From positions 1 through 21,907 of the forward strand of contig JAVVPE010000028.1 in NCBI GenBank assembly GCA_036655915.1: a stretch of 21,907 bases of DNA. The letters run 5' to 3'. Made by a program: the position numbers and the translations under genes. Below, piece by piece: positions 1-7,522 of the stretch (positions within the stretch are counted from its first letter, which is position 1; each line of letters opens with the position of its first letter). The notes beneath the pieces are model-generated. The model searched no databases and was not told where the DNA came from. It saw only the letters and a program-made list of their open reading frames with translations. The stretch is from JAVWGW01 sp036655915. Lineage in GTDB: Bacteria > Actinomycetota > Coriobacteriia > Coriobacteriales > Eggerthellaceae.

Positions 1-423
1 GTCTTGGGTGACCTGCTGCAGGGCGGCGTTTTGCGTTTCTTGCACCAACATATAGGTTAGGACGGCGAGTGCCGCCATCAGCACCACCAGCAAGCAGACG
101 ACGACCAGCAAGAGCCGACGCATACGGCGCGATTTTTTATGGTGCGCGGGCAGATCTGGCTGTGCTGCGTGGCCGCCGTGGGCCTTCTTCCCCGCTGGCG
201 CATCGGGCACAATAAGCGCTTCAGCTGCGGCATCGGCATCGGCATCGGGCGTGCAGGGTGCCACATCGACCGCTGAAAAGAGAGCATCTTCCGAGGAGGC
301 TTGCGGCACCGCAGTGGGTTCGGCGGGCGCGGCATTGGGCGCTTGCGGCGGAGTTTGTGCTGCGGATTCTTGCGTGGGCTGGCAAGGGGTGCTGTCTTGT
401 TCGGTTTTGTTGCGTTTAATCAT
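1..423 (-). CDS. Membrane-anchored protein of unknown function, C-terminus outside window
   Basis: The frame starts with ATG at 423 and stays open to the window edge, giving 141 codons. The start has an upstream AGAAAGG ribosome binding site about 7 bases away. Residues 1-95 are a low-complexity segment rich in Ala, Pro, Asp and Gln, with a short Ala-Asp run near 60-67. A basic stretch (KKSRRMRR, 96-103) is followed by one hydrophobic segment at about 104-126, then a polar extracytoplasmic part that is cut off. The positive-inside rule places the N-terminal tail in the cytoplasm. I do not recognise a family; the missing C-terminal domain would decide it. It lies 67 bases downstream of another single-span low-complexity protein on the same strand and may share its transcript. 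Confidence 0.7.
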   Translation of the reverse strand, partial: MIKRNKTEQDSTPCQPTQESAAQTPPQAPNAAPAEPTAVPQASSEDALFSAVDVAPCTPDADADAAAEALIVPDAPAGKKAHGGHAAQPDLPAHHKKSRRMRRLLLVVVCLLVVLMAALAVLTYMLVQETQNAALQQVTQD

Positions 424-490
424 CGTGTAACCTTTCTGTCCCCCAAAATGGCACGCACATTACGAAAACGTGGGAGTTGAAGCCCTTATT

Positions 491-859
491 TTAACCCATG
501 ATGAAGAAAAAGTAATAGGCAAGCGCGACCGCGGCGAAGGCGGCGATTACGATAAGGATGGTTTTTTGCATTTTTGACATGGGAGGCACGCTGTTTAAAT
601 CTTCCTGCGTGCGCTGCAATTCTTCGGCTTCGGCCGCACGGCGTTGCTGCTTGCTGCGCGGTTCGGGCGCAGGAGCAGGTGCGGCGGGTGCAGGAGCGGG
701 TGCGGGTGCGGGTGCAGCAGCAGGTGCCGGTGCCGGTGCGGGTGCAGGTGCGGGTGCCGGCGCTTGGGTGGGCGCGGCGGGCATTCCCGCCTGAATCACA
801 ACTTCGTCGTCATCTTCGGCAGATACTGAAATGAAGCGATACTTTGTATCCTGGTCCAC
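491..859 (-). CDS. Ala-Pro-rich tail-anchored membrane protein, unknown function
   Basis: This 122-residue protein begins at a GTG (859) with an AAAGGGA site upstream, about 8 bases away. Residues 1-25 are polar and acidic (EDDDE at 15-19). Residues 28-66 are almost pure Ala-Pro repeats. A charged, probably helical segment follows at about 67-98 (KQQRRAAEAEELQRTQEDL). The last 22 residues are a single hydrophobic segment ending in YYFFFIMG, so the protein is likely held by a C-terminal anchor with its bulk in the cytoplasm. An Ala-Pro run of this kind usually acts as a stiff spacer; what it spaces is unknown. No enzymatic motif is visible. The downstream gene on the same strand also combines a low-complexity tail with one membrane span, so the two may work together, which is an inference from layout only. 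Confidence 0.7.
   Translation of the reverse strand: MDQDTKYRFISVSAEDDDEVVIQAGMPAAPTQAPAPAPAPAPAPAPAAAPAPAPAPAPAAPAPAPEPRSKQQRRAAEAEELQRTQEDLNSVPPMSKMQKTILIVIAAFAAVALAYYFFFIMG
662..778. repeat. Low-complexity Ala-Pro codon tract
   Basis: The tract encodes residues 28-66 of the tail-anchored protein as alternating GCx and CCx codons, seen on the plus strand as repeated ggtgcg/ggtgca/ggtgcc hexamers. It is a natural site for slippage and length change between strains. Confidence 0.85.
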
Positions 860-896
860 GCGGTGTCCCTTTCGTTTGCGTTTATTATTTCGAGCA

Positions 897-925
897 TTCG
901 GGCGGATATGGAATCCGCCCCTACG
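897..925. repeat. Intergenic palindrome, REP-like
   Basis: GGGCGGAT (900-907) and ATCCGCCC (913-920) form a perfect 8-bp stem with a 5-base loop, flanked by CTACGG on one side. Neither strand has a following T-run, so it is not a typical rho-independent terminator. It sits between the fetB stop and the next gene on the same strand. The form (GTAGGGGCGGAT...ATCCGCCC) resembles short palindromic intergenic repeats that I remember from other anaerobes; this is memory and not a search. Confidence 0.45.
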
Positions 926-972
926 GTTCTAAACGACGTTTCGTGATTATGTGTGCTTATTATACGGGCGTG

Positions 973-1764
973 CTAGCCGCGCAGCGCCTTATCCAAATAA
1001 TATCCATCGGCCGAAAAGCGCTTTTTGTAGGTGAGAAAACACGCCATCACGATGGCGATAGTGTTGGCGGCCGAAAGCATGAGCATAACGACTATCTGGT
1101 ATTTTGCTGCCGCCAAAGGATCGGCGCCCGCAAGCAGCTGGCCGGTCATCATGCCGGGAAAAGTTACGATGCCCGCAGCCGACATATTGGCTAATATCGG
1201 CGTCATGCCGGCACCGATTGCGGCGCGCAGCGAAGGCATGGCCGCTTCGCGCGGGGTGGCGCCCAGTGCGCTAAGCGTGAACATTTCATCTGTGCGTGCG
1301 TCCATATCGGCAAACAGGCGGTCGATGGCCACCGCCACCGATGCCATCGCGTTGCCTAAAATCATACCGCCGATAGGAATTAAATCGCGCGCGGAATACC
1401 AGGGATCAACGTGCATGACCAGCTGGGTAACGATGAAGGCCACCAAGAAACTTGAGATGCCCAAAGAAAGCAGCACGGGCAGCGCAGAGCCTTTCGGGTG
1501 CGACTTCATGCGGCTTGTGGCAATTTGGGTGGCAGCAAGCAACATGATGATAAGAATCAGCACCACAAGCCACCAGCTTTGCAGCGCAAACACATAGCCT
1601 AACAGCAGGCCAGCAGCCAAAAGCTGCAAAAACATGCGCAGGGTAGAAACTACGATGCGCTTGGTTTGGCCCAGTTCGAGCTTCCACGAAATCAGCCCCG
1701 CCACCAACATGAGCGCGCTGGCAGCAAAAAGTTCAAAATACCCTATTTCTACAACGCCACCCAT
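973..1764 (-). CDS. fetB: FetB-family (UPF0014) ABC transporter permease
   Basis: This 263-residue polytopic membrane protein is close in length to E. coli FetB. By eye it has about seven hydrophobic segments beginning at residue 8, and the hallmark central region of the UPF0014 family (GxMIxNAMASVAVAIDR followed by an acidic, Ala-rich loop with ALGATPREA) is clear. In E. coli, FetA-FetB is reported to export iron and helps resist oxidative stress. Its ATG (1764-1762) overlaps the stop of the upstream ATPase gene in a TAATG arrangement, so the two are translationally coupled subunits of one transporter. Substrate specificity cannot be read from the sequence; iron or another metal is inferred from the family. 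Confidence 0.88.
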   Translation of the reverse strand: MGGVVEIGYFELFAASALMLVAGLISWKLELGQTKRIVVSTLRMFLQLLAAGLLLGYVFALQSWWLVVLILIIMLLAATQIATSRMKSHPKGSALPVLLSLGISSFLVAFIVTQLVMHVDPWYSARDLIPIGGMILGNAMASVAVAIDRLFADMDARTDEMFTLSALGATPREAAMPSLRAAIGAGMTPILANMSAAGIVTFPGMMTGQLLAGADPLAAAKYQIVVMLMLSAANTIAIVMACFLTYKKRFSADGYYLDKALRG

Positions 1765-2465
1765 TAGCGCCCCTGACTTTCAAGCGCAGGCGCTGCCTTA
1801 TAAGTAAGCGTGCCCGCGCCCAAGGAAAACGTGCCCGTCGCAAACCCATCGCTTGCCCGGTGCCGGATGCGCAAACACGCCATGTTGCGGGCGACCAGCT
1901 TCTTTGTAAGGCGGCTGATGGCTAAGGCCGAAGCATCATCAAGCGCCGCATCCACTTCATCTAACAGCAACACGCGCGGCTGCGTAACAAACACGCGCAG
2001 AAGCGCCACGCGCGCGATTTGCCCGCCGGAAAGCTGTGTGGCATCACGCTGTAGTTCAACATCGGCCAGTTCGGCTTCATCAAGCAAGTGCCGCAGGCTG
2101 TCGGTGGTGGGCAGCGTTTGCGCTTCGCGCACTTTAAGCTTCCAGGGAAGCAGCAGGTTTTCTTGCACGCTGCCGGGCACAAGGGAGGGCTTTTGCGGCA
2201 CAAGGCACACCAGGGCACGCCATTTTGTGGGTTCAAAGGCTTCACTTTTTTGGCCGTCGAGGTAAAGTTCGCCCGCATCGCGCGCCAGCATGTGCGCACA
2301 GATGCGCAGAAGCGTGGATTTGCCCGCGCCCGAAGGCCCCACCAAATCGTAGATGCCGCCCGCTTCAAGGGAAAAATTCACGTTGGAAAACAGCGGCAAG
2401 GCACCCTGCGGGCGCGGATACGATGCCGCGATGTTGTGTGCTTCAAATAATTTCATGGCGTCCAT
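1764..2465 (-). CDS. fetA: FetA-family ABC transporter ATP-binding protein
   Basis: This is the ATPase partner of the permease encoded next. It has a Walker A GPSGAGKST, a Q-loop region (LVPQKP), the signature LSGGQ, and a Walker B VLLLDEVDAALD. The start is uncertain. The frame is open to a TTG at 2507, but ATG codons at 2465 and 2456 give an N-terminus of FetA-like length (MKLFEAHN begins 22 residues before the conserved NVNFSL); none has a strong ribosome binding site. The H-loop segment reads RIRHRAS instead of the usual VTHD, so the switch histidine is present but in an unusual setting. Its stop overlaps the fetB start. It begins 68 bases after the trpB stop, so it may be read from the trpB transcript. 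Confidence 0.85.
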   Translation of the reverse strand: MDAMKLFEAHNIAASYPRPQGALPLFSNVNFSLEAGGIYDLVGPSGAGKSTLLRICAHMLARDAGELYLDGQKSEAFEPTKWRALVCLVPQKPSLVPGSVQENLLLPWKLKVREAQTLPTTDSLRHLLDEAELADVELQRDATQLSGGQIARVALLRVFVTQPRVLLLDEVDAALDDASALAISRLTKKLVARNMACLRIRHRASDGFATGTFSLGAGTLTYKAAPALESQGR

Positions 2466-2533
2466 GCTAGCACACCCGCGCGCCAGAAATTCTTTGCGGC
2501 GCGCCAAATAACGAACTCAAACATAAGTGCGCG

Positions 2534-3955
2534 CTAGGCCAAGGGCAGGCCACCGGCGGCCTGCACGCCCACCACAGCGGGAATGGTGGCAAAACCTGCC
2601 GCCAATTCTTCTTCTGTGGGCACATGATCGACCATGACGCCGCGATTGAAGGCATCGTAGGCTACCGTGTCGAAATACCCCGTGCCTGTAAGGCCGAATA
2701 AAATCGTCTTTTCCTCGCCCGTTTCGGCGCACTTTTTCGCTTCGACCATGGCCTGGTGGATGGCGTGGGCGCTTTCCGGTGCCGGCAAAATGGTTTCTAA
2801 GCGAGCAAATTCGACGGCTGCCGCAAACACATCGGTTTGCGCCACGGCCACCGCTTCCATATTGCCATCGGCCACCAGCTTTGACACGATGGGTGACATG
2901 CCGTGATAGCGCAGGCCACCGGCGTGATCGGGGCTGGGCATAAAGCCGTTGCCCAGCGTGTACATCTTGCACAGTGGGCAGGTTTGGGCCGTGTCCGCGA
3001 AATCGTAGGCGTAACGGCCGCGCGTTAGGCTGGGGCAGCTTGCTGGTTCGACCGCCACAAAGCGCGCATCGCGCAGGCCTTGCAGCTTATCACGCATAAA
3101 GGGTGCCACCAGGCCGCCCACGTTTGAGCCACCACCCGCGCAACCGATGATGATATCGGGGTATTCCCCCAGCTGTTCAAAGGCGGCGTAGCTTTCCATG
3201 CCGATGATGCTTTGATGCAGCACAACCTGGTTGAGCACGCTGCCCAGCGCATAGCGCCCCTTGTTGTGGGGCACATTGAGCGCGCATTCGACCGCTTCGG
3301 AAATGGCGGTGCCCAACGAACCGCTGGAATCGGGGTGTTCGGCCAAAATCTTGCGCCCGGCAGCGGTGGTATCGGAAGGCGAAGGCGTTACTGTGGCGCC
3401 AAATGTTTCCATAACGTGGCGGCGGTGGGGCTTTTGGTTGTAGGAGCACTTAACCATGAAAACATCCAGGTCAAGGCCGAAGTGCGCCGTGGCTTCGGCA
3501 AGCGCTGTACCCCACTGGCCCGCGCCGGTTTCGGTGGCAACGTGCGTTAAATCTTGCGCCTTGGCGTAGTAGGCCTGCGCGATGGCAGAATTGAGCTTGT
3601 GCGAACCCGAGGTGTTGTTGCCTTCAAATTTGTAGTAAATTTTCGCGGGCGTGCCCAGGGCTTTTTCCAAGTTGTAGGCGCGGCACAGCGGTGAAGGGCG
3701 ATAGATGCGATACATTTCCTGCACGGCGGGCGGGATATCGAAATAGCGCGTGGTATCGTCGAGTTCTTGGTGGGCAAGCTCTTCGCAAAACACCGCCATG
3801 ATATCGCTGGGCGCGGCGATGGCGCCATCGGGCGTGCGCATGGGATCGGGGGCTTGCGGCATATCGGCGCGCAGATTGTACCATTGCGTGGGAATCTGGC
3901 TTTCGGCAAGATAGAGGCGATGCGGAGCGCGGGAATGTGTGGTTGTAGCGTGCAT
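2534..3955 (-). CDS. trpB: Tryptophan synthase beta chain, TrpB2 type
   Basis: This 473-residue PLP enzyme condenses indole and serine to tryptophan. The TrpB2 subfamily is longer than classical TrpB and can act without TrpA contact. The PLP-binding lysine is K120 in GSHKLNSA, and the phosphate-binding loop GGGSN is at 274-278. The N-terminal segment with the RPSPL(C)RAYNLE motif (86-97) is typical of TrpB2. The ATG at 3955 has an AAAGGA site 8 to 9 bases upstream. No trpA or other trp gene is seen in the window, which suits a stand-alone indole-salvaging role. Upstream lies a complete tryptophan attenuator (4065-4225), which supports a true role in tryptophan supply. Downstream, fetA-fetB follow closely on the same strand. 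Confidence 0.93.
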   Translation of the reverse strand: MHATTTHSRAPHRLYLAESQIPTQWYNLRADMPQAPDPMRTPDGAIAAPSDIMAVFCEELAHQELDDTTRYFDIPPAVQEMYRIYRPSPLCRAYNLEKALGTPAKIYYKFEGNNTSGSHKLNSAIAQAYYAKAQDLTHVATETGAGQWGTALAEATAHFGLDLDVFMVKCSYNQKPHRRHVMETFGATVTPSPSDTTAAGRKILAEHPDSSGSLGTAISEAVECALNVPHNKGRYALGSVLNQVVLHQSIIGMESYAAFEQLGEYPDIIIGCAGGGSNVGGLVAPFMRDKLQGLRDARFVAVEPASCPSLTRGRYAYDFADTAQTCPLCKMYTLGNGFMPSPDHAGGLRYHGMSPIVSKLVADGNMEAVAVAQTDVFAAAVEFARLETILPAPESAHAIHQAMVEAKKCAETGEEKTILFGLTGTGYFDTVAYDAFNRGVMVDHVPTEEELAAGFATIPAVVGVQAAGGLPLA

Positions 3956-4064
3956 GAGGTGGTTCCTTTCTTGGGTGAGTGATGCGTGTCAGTGCCCTTG
4001 CCTTGCAGCCGTTGCCGCTGCGCTTTGTGGCGGATGCAGGGCTGATGGCACCCCGCTTTCGCAC

Positions 4065-4096
4065 AAAGAAAAAGGCCCCCGGATTACCGAGGGCCC
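4065..4096 (-). terminator. Attenuator terminator of the trpB leader
   Basis: On the minus strand GGCCCTCGG, loop TAAT, and CCGGGGGCC form a 9-bp stem (one G-U pair) followed directly by TTTTTC. It lies 46 bases after the leader peptide stop and 109 bases before the trpB start, so it stops transcription before the structural gene when it folds. Confidence 0.9.
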
Positions 4097-4140
4097 TGTT
4101 TGATTTCGCATACGGAAACAAAAGGTATCGATAACCCGAG
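4078..4140 (-). promoter_or_regulatory. Antiterminator pairing of the trp attenuator
   Basis: CTCGGGTTATCG (4140 to 4129, starting one base after the leader stop codon) can pair over 12 bases with CGGTAATCCGGG (4089 to 4078), with three wobble pairs and no mismatch. The second segment covers the loop and inner parts of both terminator arms, so the two folds exclude each other. A ribosome stalled on the Trp codons leaves the first segment free, while one that reaches the stop codon covers it. This is the classical logic of translation-coupled attenuation. Confidence 0.8.
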
Positions 4141-4141
4141 A

Positions 4142-4225
4142 TCAGCCTTTGTTCCACCACCATGCACCGACACAGCACGCGCACGGCGTGTTGTTGAGGG
4201 AAGCTTTGTTGGTAGATGTGATCAC
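4142..4225 (-). CDS. trpL: Tryptophan attenuator leader peptide (27 residues, WWW)
   Basis: A GTG at 4225 is preceded by GAAAGG with 6 bases of spacing and opens a 28-codon frame ending in TGA at 4142. The peptide begins MITSTNKAS, contains CACC, and ends GAWWWNKG, with three consecutive TGG codons at 4162-4154. Three Trp residues in so short a peptide is far above expectation for this rare residue, and it sits immediately before an antiterminator and a terminator upstream of a tryptophan synthase gene. Its role is to sense charged tRNA-Trp by ribosome stalling and not to make a functional protein. Too short to be found by ordinary gene callers. The Cys-rich CACC segment is unexplained; it could make the leader also respond to cysteine supply, which is speculation. 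Confidence 0.88.
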   Translation of the reverse strand: MITSTNKASLNNTPCACCVGAWWWNKG

Positions 4226-4410
4226 TGAAAACCTTTCAATTTCGGGTTGCGCCTATGAAACCACAGATTGCGGCGTTTGGGAAGGATTTTTTTCGCACTT
4301 GGGCTGAAATCCTGGATTTCCGCCGCAGACGGCCGCAGGCGGCCGATGCGCTTGCGGCGTTGCGCTATGCTGGAATCCTTAGGCAATCTTTCTTGAAAGG
4401 CGGCATTATC

Positions 4411-7356
4411 TTGCAGCTTAGCTTACACGATACCTTACACGGATTTAGCGTTGTTTCTGCAGCGGAACTTCCCGAAATTGAGGGCACAGCTTACGTGCTG
4501 TACCACAAAGCAAGCGGGGCGCGGGCGCTGTATTTGGCCAACGATGACGAAAACAAGGCCTTTGCCATCGGCTTTAAAACGCCGCCGCGCGACGATACCG
4601 GCGTATTCCACATTTTGGAGCATTCCGTGCTGTGCGGATCGGACCGCTTCCCCGCCAAAGAACCCTTTGTGAACTTGCTGAAATCATCCATGCAGACGTT
4701 TTTGAATGCGATGACCTTCCCCGATAAAACGCTTTACCCGGTGGCCAGCACCAACGAAACCGATTTGCTCAACTTGATGGATGTGTATATGGATGCCGTG
4801 CTGCATCCGGCCATCTATAGCAAGCGCGAAATTTTTGAACAGGAAGGCTGGCACTACGAACTGGACGCGCCGGGCGAGCCCCTGCGCTACAACGGCGTTG
4901 TGTTCAACGAAATGAAGGGGGCGCTTTCTGACCCGGATGCCGTGCTGTACAACACGCTGGCTGCAGCACTTTTCCCCGACAGCGCTTACGCCTTTGAATC
5001 GGGCGGCGATCCGCGCGCGATACCGACGCTGAGCTATGAAGACTTCCTAGACACCCACCGCCGCCATTACCGCTGCGACAACAGCTACATTGTGCTTTAC
5101 GGCAATATGCAGGTGGAGCGCGAGTTGGCGTTTTTGGATGAACGCTATCTTGGCGTGGCGGGCGCGGCCGGTGCGGCCGGCGACGGCGCGGCGAGTGCGG
5201 CGGGTGCGGGGGCCTCGGCGCCCAACCCGTTGACCTTGCAGGAGCCCGTGTGCCGCATGAACATTACGCGCAGCATGCAAACCGCGCCGGAAAACGCCTG
5301 CGCGGGATTGGCTTACATTATTGGCACGGCAAGCGATCGCCAGCGTGTGCTAGATGTTGATATTTTGCTGGACGCGCTGATGGGCAGCAATGTGGCGCCC
5401 CTTAAGCGCGCGCTATTGGAAGCGGGCATTGCGGGGGATGCCTATGCGCAGATGATAGATGCCCTGATGCAGCCTATGGTATTGCTGCAGATCAAGGGAT
5501 GCCAGAAGGGTGCAGCAGCACAGCTTAACACCCTTGTTAGCGAAACGATAAGCCGCTTGTGCACCGAAGGCATCGACCGCACGCTGCTTAACGCTTCGCT
5601 TGCGCGCGCCGAATTTTATATGCGCGAAGGCGATTTTGGCACCGCCGATGGCGTGGTGTATGCCATGGAGTGCCTTTCGGGCTGGCTGTATAGCGACGAT
5701 GACCCGGTGGCCTATCTGCGCTATGAAGAGGCCTTTGCCCGCATGCACGAAAAGCTGGAAACGGATTACTTCGAGCAGCTGGCGCGCGAAATTTTCCTGG
5801 ACAACACCCACCGCGCTTCGGCAGAAATAGTGCCCGTTAAAACCCCTGAAGCCTCCGATGAAGCCAAGGATTTGGCCGCCGTGTATGCCGGTCTGGATGC
5901 AGAAGGCATCGCGCGCACCATCGAAGAAACAGCCGCCCTGCATCGCGCGCAAGAAACCCCCGATAGCCCCGAAGCGCTGGCCACCTTGCCGCTTTTGCAG
6001 TTAAGCGACATCGCTGCGGCCACGGCCGAGCCCGCTTGCACGCTGCTGCGCGACACCCCGCTGGATTGCCTGTATCACGCCACCCCCACAAAGCGCATCG
6101 ATTACCTGTATTACTACTTCCCCCTAGAAGGGCTTGCCTTTGACGAACTGCCCTATGCCACCCTTTTAACGCGGCTGCTGGGCAAGCTTGCCACCCGCGC
6201 GCATACGGCGGAAGAGTTGGACACGCTGGTGCAATCGCGCCTGGGTACCCTGCGCTTTTTCACCGAAGTGCACGAAAGTGAAAGCGATGCAAACGCCTAT
6301 GGAATCAGGTTTGTTGTCGGCGCTTCGGCCTTGGCGGAAAACGTGGTTGACCTGGCCACTATACCCGCAGAAATCTGGACCTCAACCCTGTTTGATGATC
6401 GCGCGAAAATCAAAGATATTTTGCTGCAACTGCGCATTGGCATGGAACAAGAGTTTGCGCTTTCGGGCCACAGCGCTGCTGCGGCGCGCGCAGGGTCGTA
6501 TTGCTGCGGCGCCGGCGTCGTCCGCGACGCCATGACGGGCGTGAATTTTTACCGCTTCTTAAAAGACCTGATTGCGCGTTTTGATGACGAAGCGCAAAGC
6601 CTTATCGCGCGCTTGCAAAATGTGGCGGCGCGCCTGTTTGTGGCCGATGGCACGCTTGCCAGCTTCACCGGCAGCAGTGATAATTGCGCGCATTTTTGGG
6701 AAGTGGCGCCCGCGCTGACCGCTGCGGTGGGTGCACCCGATGCACCGGAAAACCGCCTGGTGATTCCGGCACCCACCGTGGCCAACGAAGCGTTTATCGT
6801 GCCCACAGACGTGTGCTTTGCGGCAACGGCCGGCGATTTGCGCGCGCTGGATGCCCCGTATACGGGTGCTTGGCAAGTGGCCAGCCGCGCGCTTTCCTAT
6901 GATTACCTGTGGAACGAAGTGCGCGTAAAGGGCGGCGCCTACGGTGCCGGGCTGCGCGTTGCCCGCAGCGGTGGCCTGCAGTTTTATTCCTATCGCGACC
7001 CCCACTTGGATGCAACGCTTGCGCGCTTTGCGGGGGCAGGCGCGTGGCTGGCCAATTTTGCGCCTGCGGAAGACGAAATGCGCGGCTATGTTATCAGTTC
7101 GGTTGCCGGCATCGACGCGCCCAAAAAGGCGCGCGAGATAGCGCGGCGCCAAGACATTGCGCACCTGTGCCATTTTGCGCCCAACTATCGTGCCGCCGGG
7201 CGCAAAGAGGTGCTGGACACCAATGCGGGCACGCTGGGTGCACTTGCCCCCGTGCTTGATGCCGCAAGCGCGCAAAACGCCGTGTGCGTGTTTGGCAGCA
7301 GAGAAATCATCGAAGCGAGCACGGCCGATTTGACCCCGATTGACTTGCTTGCCTAA
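4411..7356 (+). CDS. M16C-family zinc metallopeptidase (presequence protease-like)
   Basis: This 981-residue protein matches the length and order of the insulysin/PreP (M16C) family, whose two halves close around peptides of a few tens of residues and cut them. The inverted zinc motif HILEH is at residues 67-71 and the distal zinc glutamate is expected at E167 in VVFNEMKG, 96 residues later, as in PreP. I chose the TTG at 4411 because GAAAGG lies 10 bases upstream and the protein then begins QLSLHDTLHGF, the usual family N-terminus. The frame stays open back to an ATG at 4255, but that stretch overlaps the divergent trp leader region and resembles nothing. A low-complexity Ala-Gly insertion lies near residues 246-270, between the catalytic domain and the next. 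It has no signal peptide, so it is probably a cytoplasmic peptide scavenger. Confidence 0.9.
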   Translation: MQLSLHDTLHGFSVVSAAELPEIEGTAYVLYHKASGARALYLANDDENKAFAIGFKTPPRDDTGVFHILEHSVLCGSDRFPAKEPFVNLLKSSMQTFLNAMTFPDKTLYPVASTNETDLLNLMDVYMDAVLHPAIYSKREIFEQEGWHYELDAPGEPLRYNGVVFNEMKGALSDPDAVLYNTLAAALFPDSAYAFESGGDPRAIPTLSYEDFLDTHRRHYRCDNSYIVLYGNMQVERELAFLDERYLGVAGAAGAAGDGAASAAGAGASAPNPLTLQEPVCRMNITRSMQTAPENACAGLAYIIGTASDRQRVLDVDILLDALMGSNVAPLKRALLEAGIAGDAYAQMIDALMQPMVLLQIKGCQKGAAAQLNTLVSETISRLCTEGIDRTLLNASLARAEFYMREGDFGTADGVVYAMECLSGWLYSDDDPVAYLRYEEAFARMHEKLETDYFEQLAREIFLDNTHRASAEIVPVKTPEASDEAKDLAAVYAGLDAEGIARTIEETAALHRAQETPDSPEALATLPLLQLSDIAAATAEPACTLLRDTPLDCLYHATPTKRIDYLYYYFPLEGLAFDELPYATLLTRLLGKLATRAHTAEELDTLVQSRLGTLRFFTEVHESESDANAYGIRFVVGASALAENVVDLATIPAEIWTSTLFDDRAKIKDILLQLRIGMEQEFALSGHSAAAARAGSYCCGAGVVRDAMTGVNFYRFLKDLIARFDDEAQSLIARLQNVAARLFVADGTLASFTGSSDNCAHFWEVAPALTAAVGAPDAPENRLVIPAPTVANEAFIVPTDVCFAATAGDLRALDAPYTGAWQVASRALSYDYLWNEVRVKGGAYGAGLRVARSGGLQFYSYRDPHLDATLARFAGAGAWLANFAPAEDEMRGYVISSVAGIDAPKKAREIARRQDIAHLCHFAPNYRAAGRKEVLDTNAGTLGALAPVLDAASAQNAVCVFGSREIIEASTADLTPIDLLA

Positions 7357-7522
7357 ACACGATTGTGCACAGGCACGCATATTCTTGGATATTTCAATGC
7401 GAAAAGTGGAGATTTCAAGATAGAATTACCGTTAGCAAACTTTAGAGGATTTGCCGCGCGCGTTGGTATATCTTAAATGGTATTAAACAAGTATCAATTG
7501 ACGATGAGACGGAGCGATCAGT
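7357..7522 (+). promoter_or_regulatory. AT-rich region upstream of sufC
   Basis: This 166-bp gap is clearly richer in A and T than its surroundings and must hold the suf promoter. An ATTTCAA element occurs twice, at 7391-7397 and 7412-7418, 21 bp apart, so on one face of the helix. TATATC and TAAACA near 7469-7490 could serve as -10 elements, but I cannot choose between them. No IscR- or SufR-type palindrome is convincing. Confidence 0.3.

Noticed and set aside
4255..4410. N-terminal extension of the M16C peptidase from an ATG at 4255
   Set aside because: The extra 52 residues match no family N-terminus and lie in the promoter area of the divergent trp leader; the TTG at 4411 has a good ribosome binding site.
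6559..7380. 273-residue minus-strand frame opposite the M16C gene
   Set aside because: Antisense shadow of a full-length peptidase with intact motifs; no domain is visible in it.
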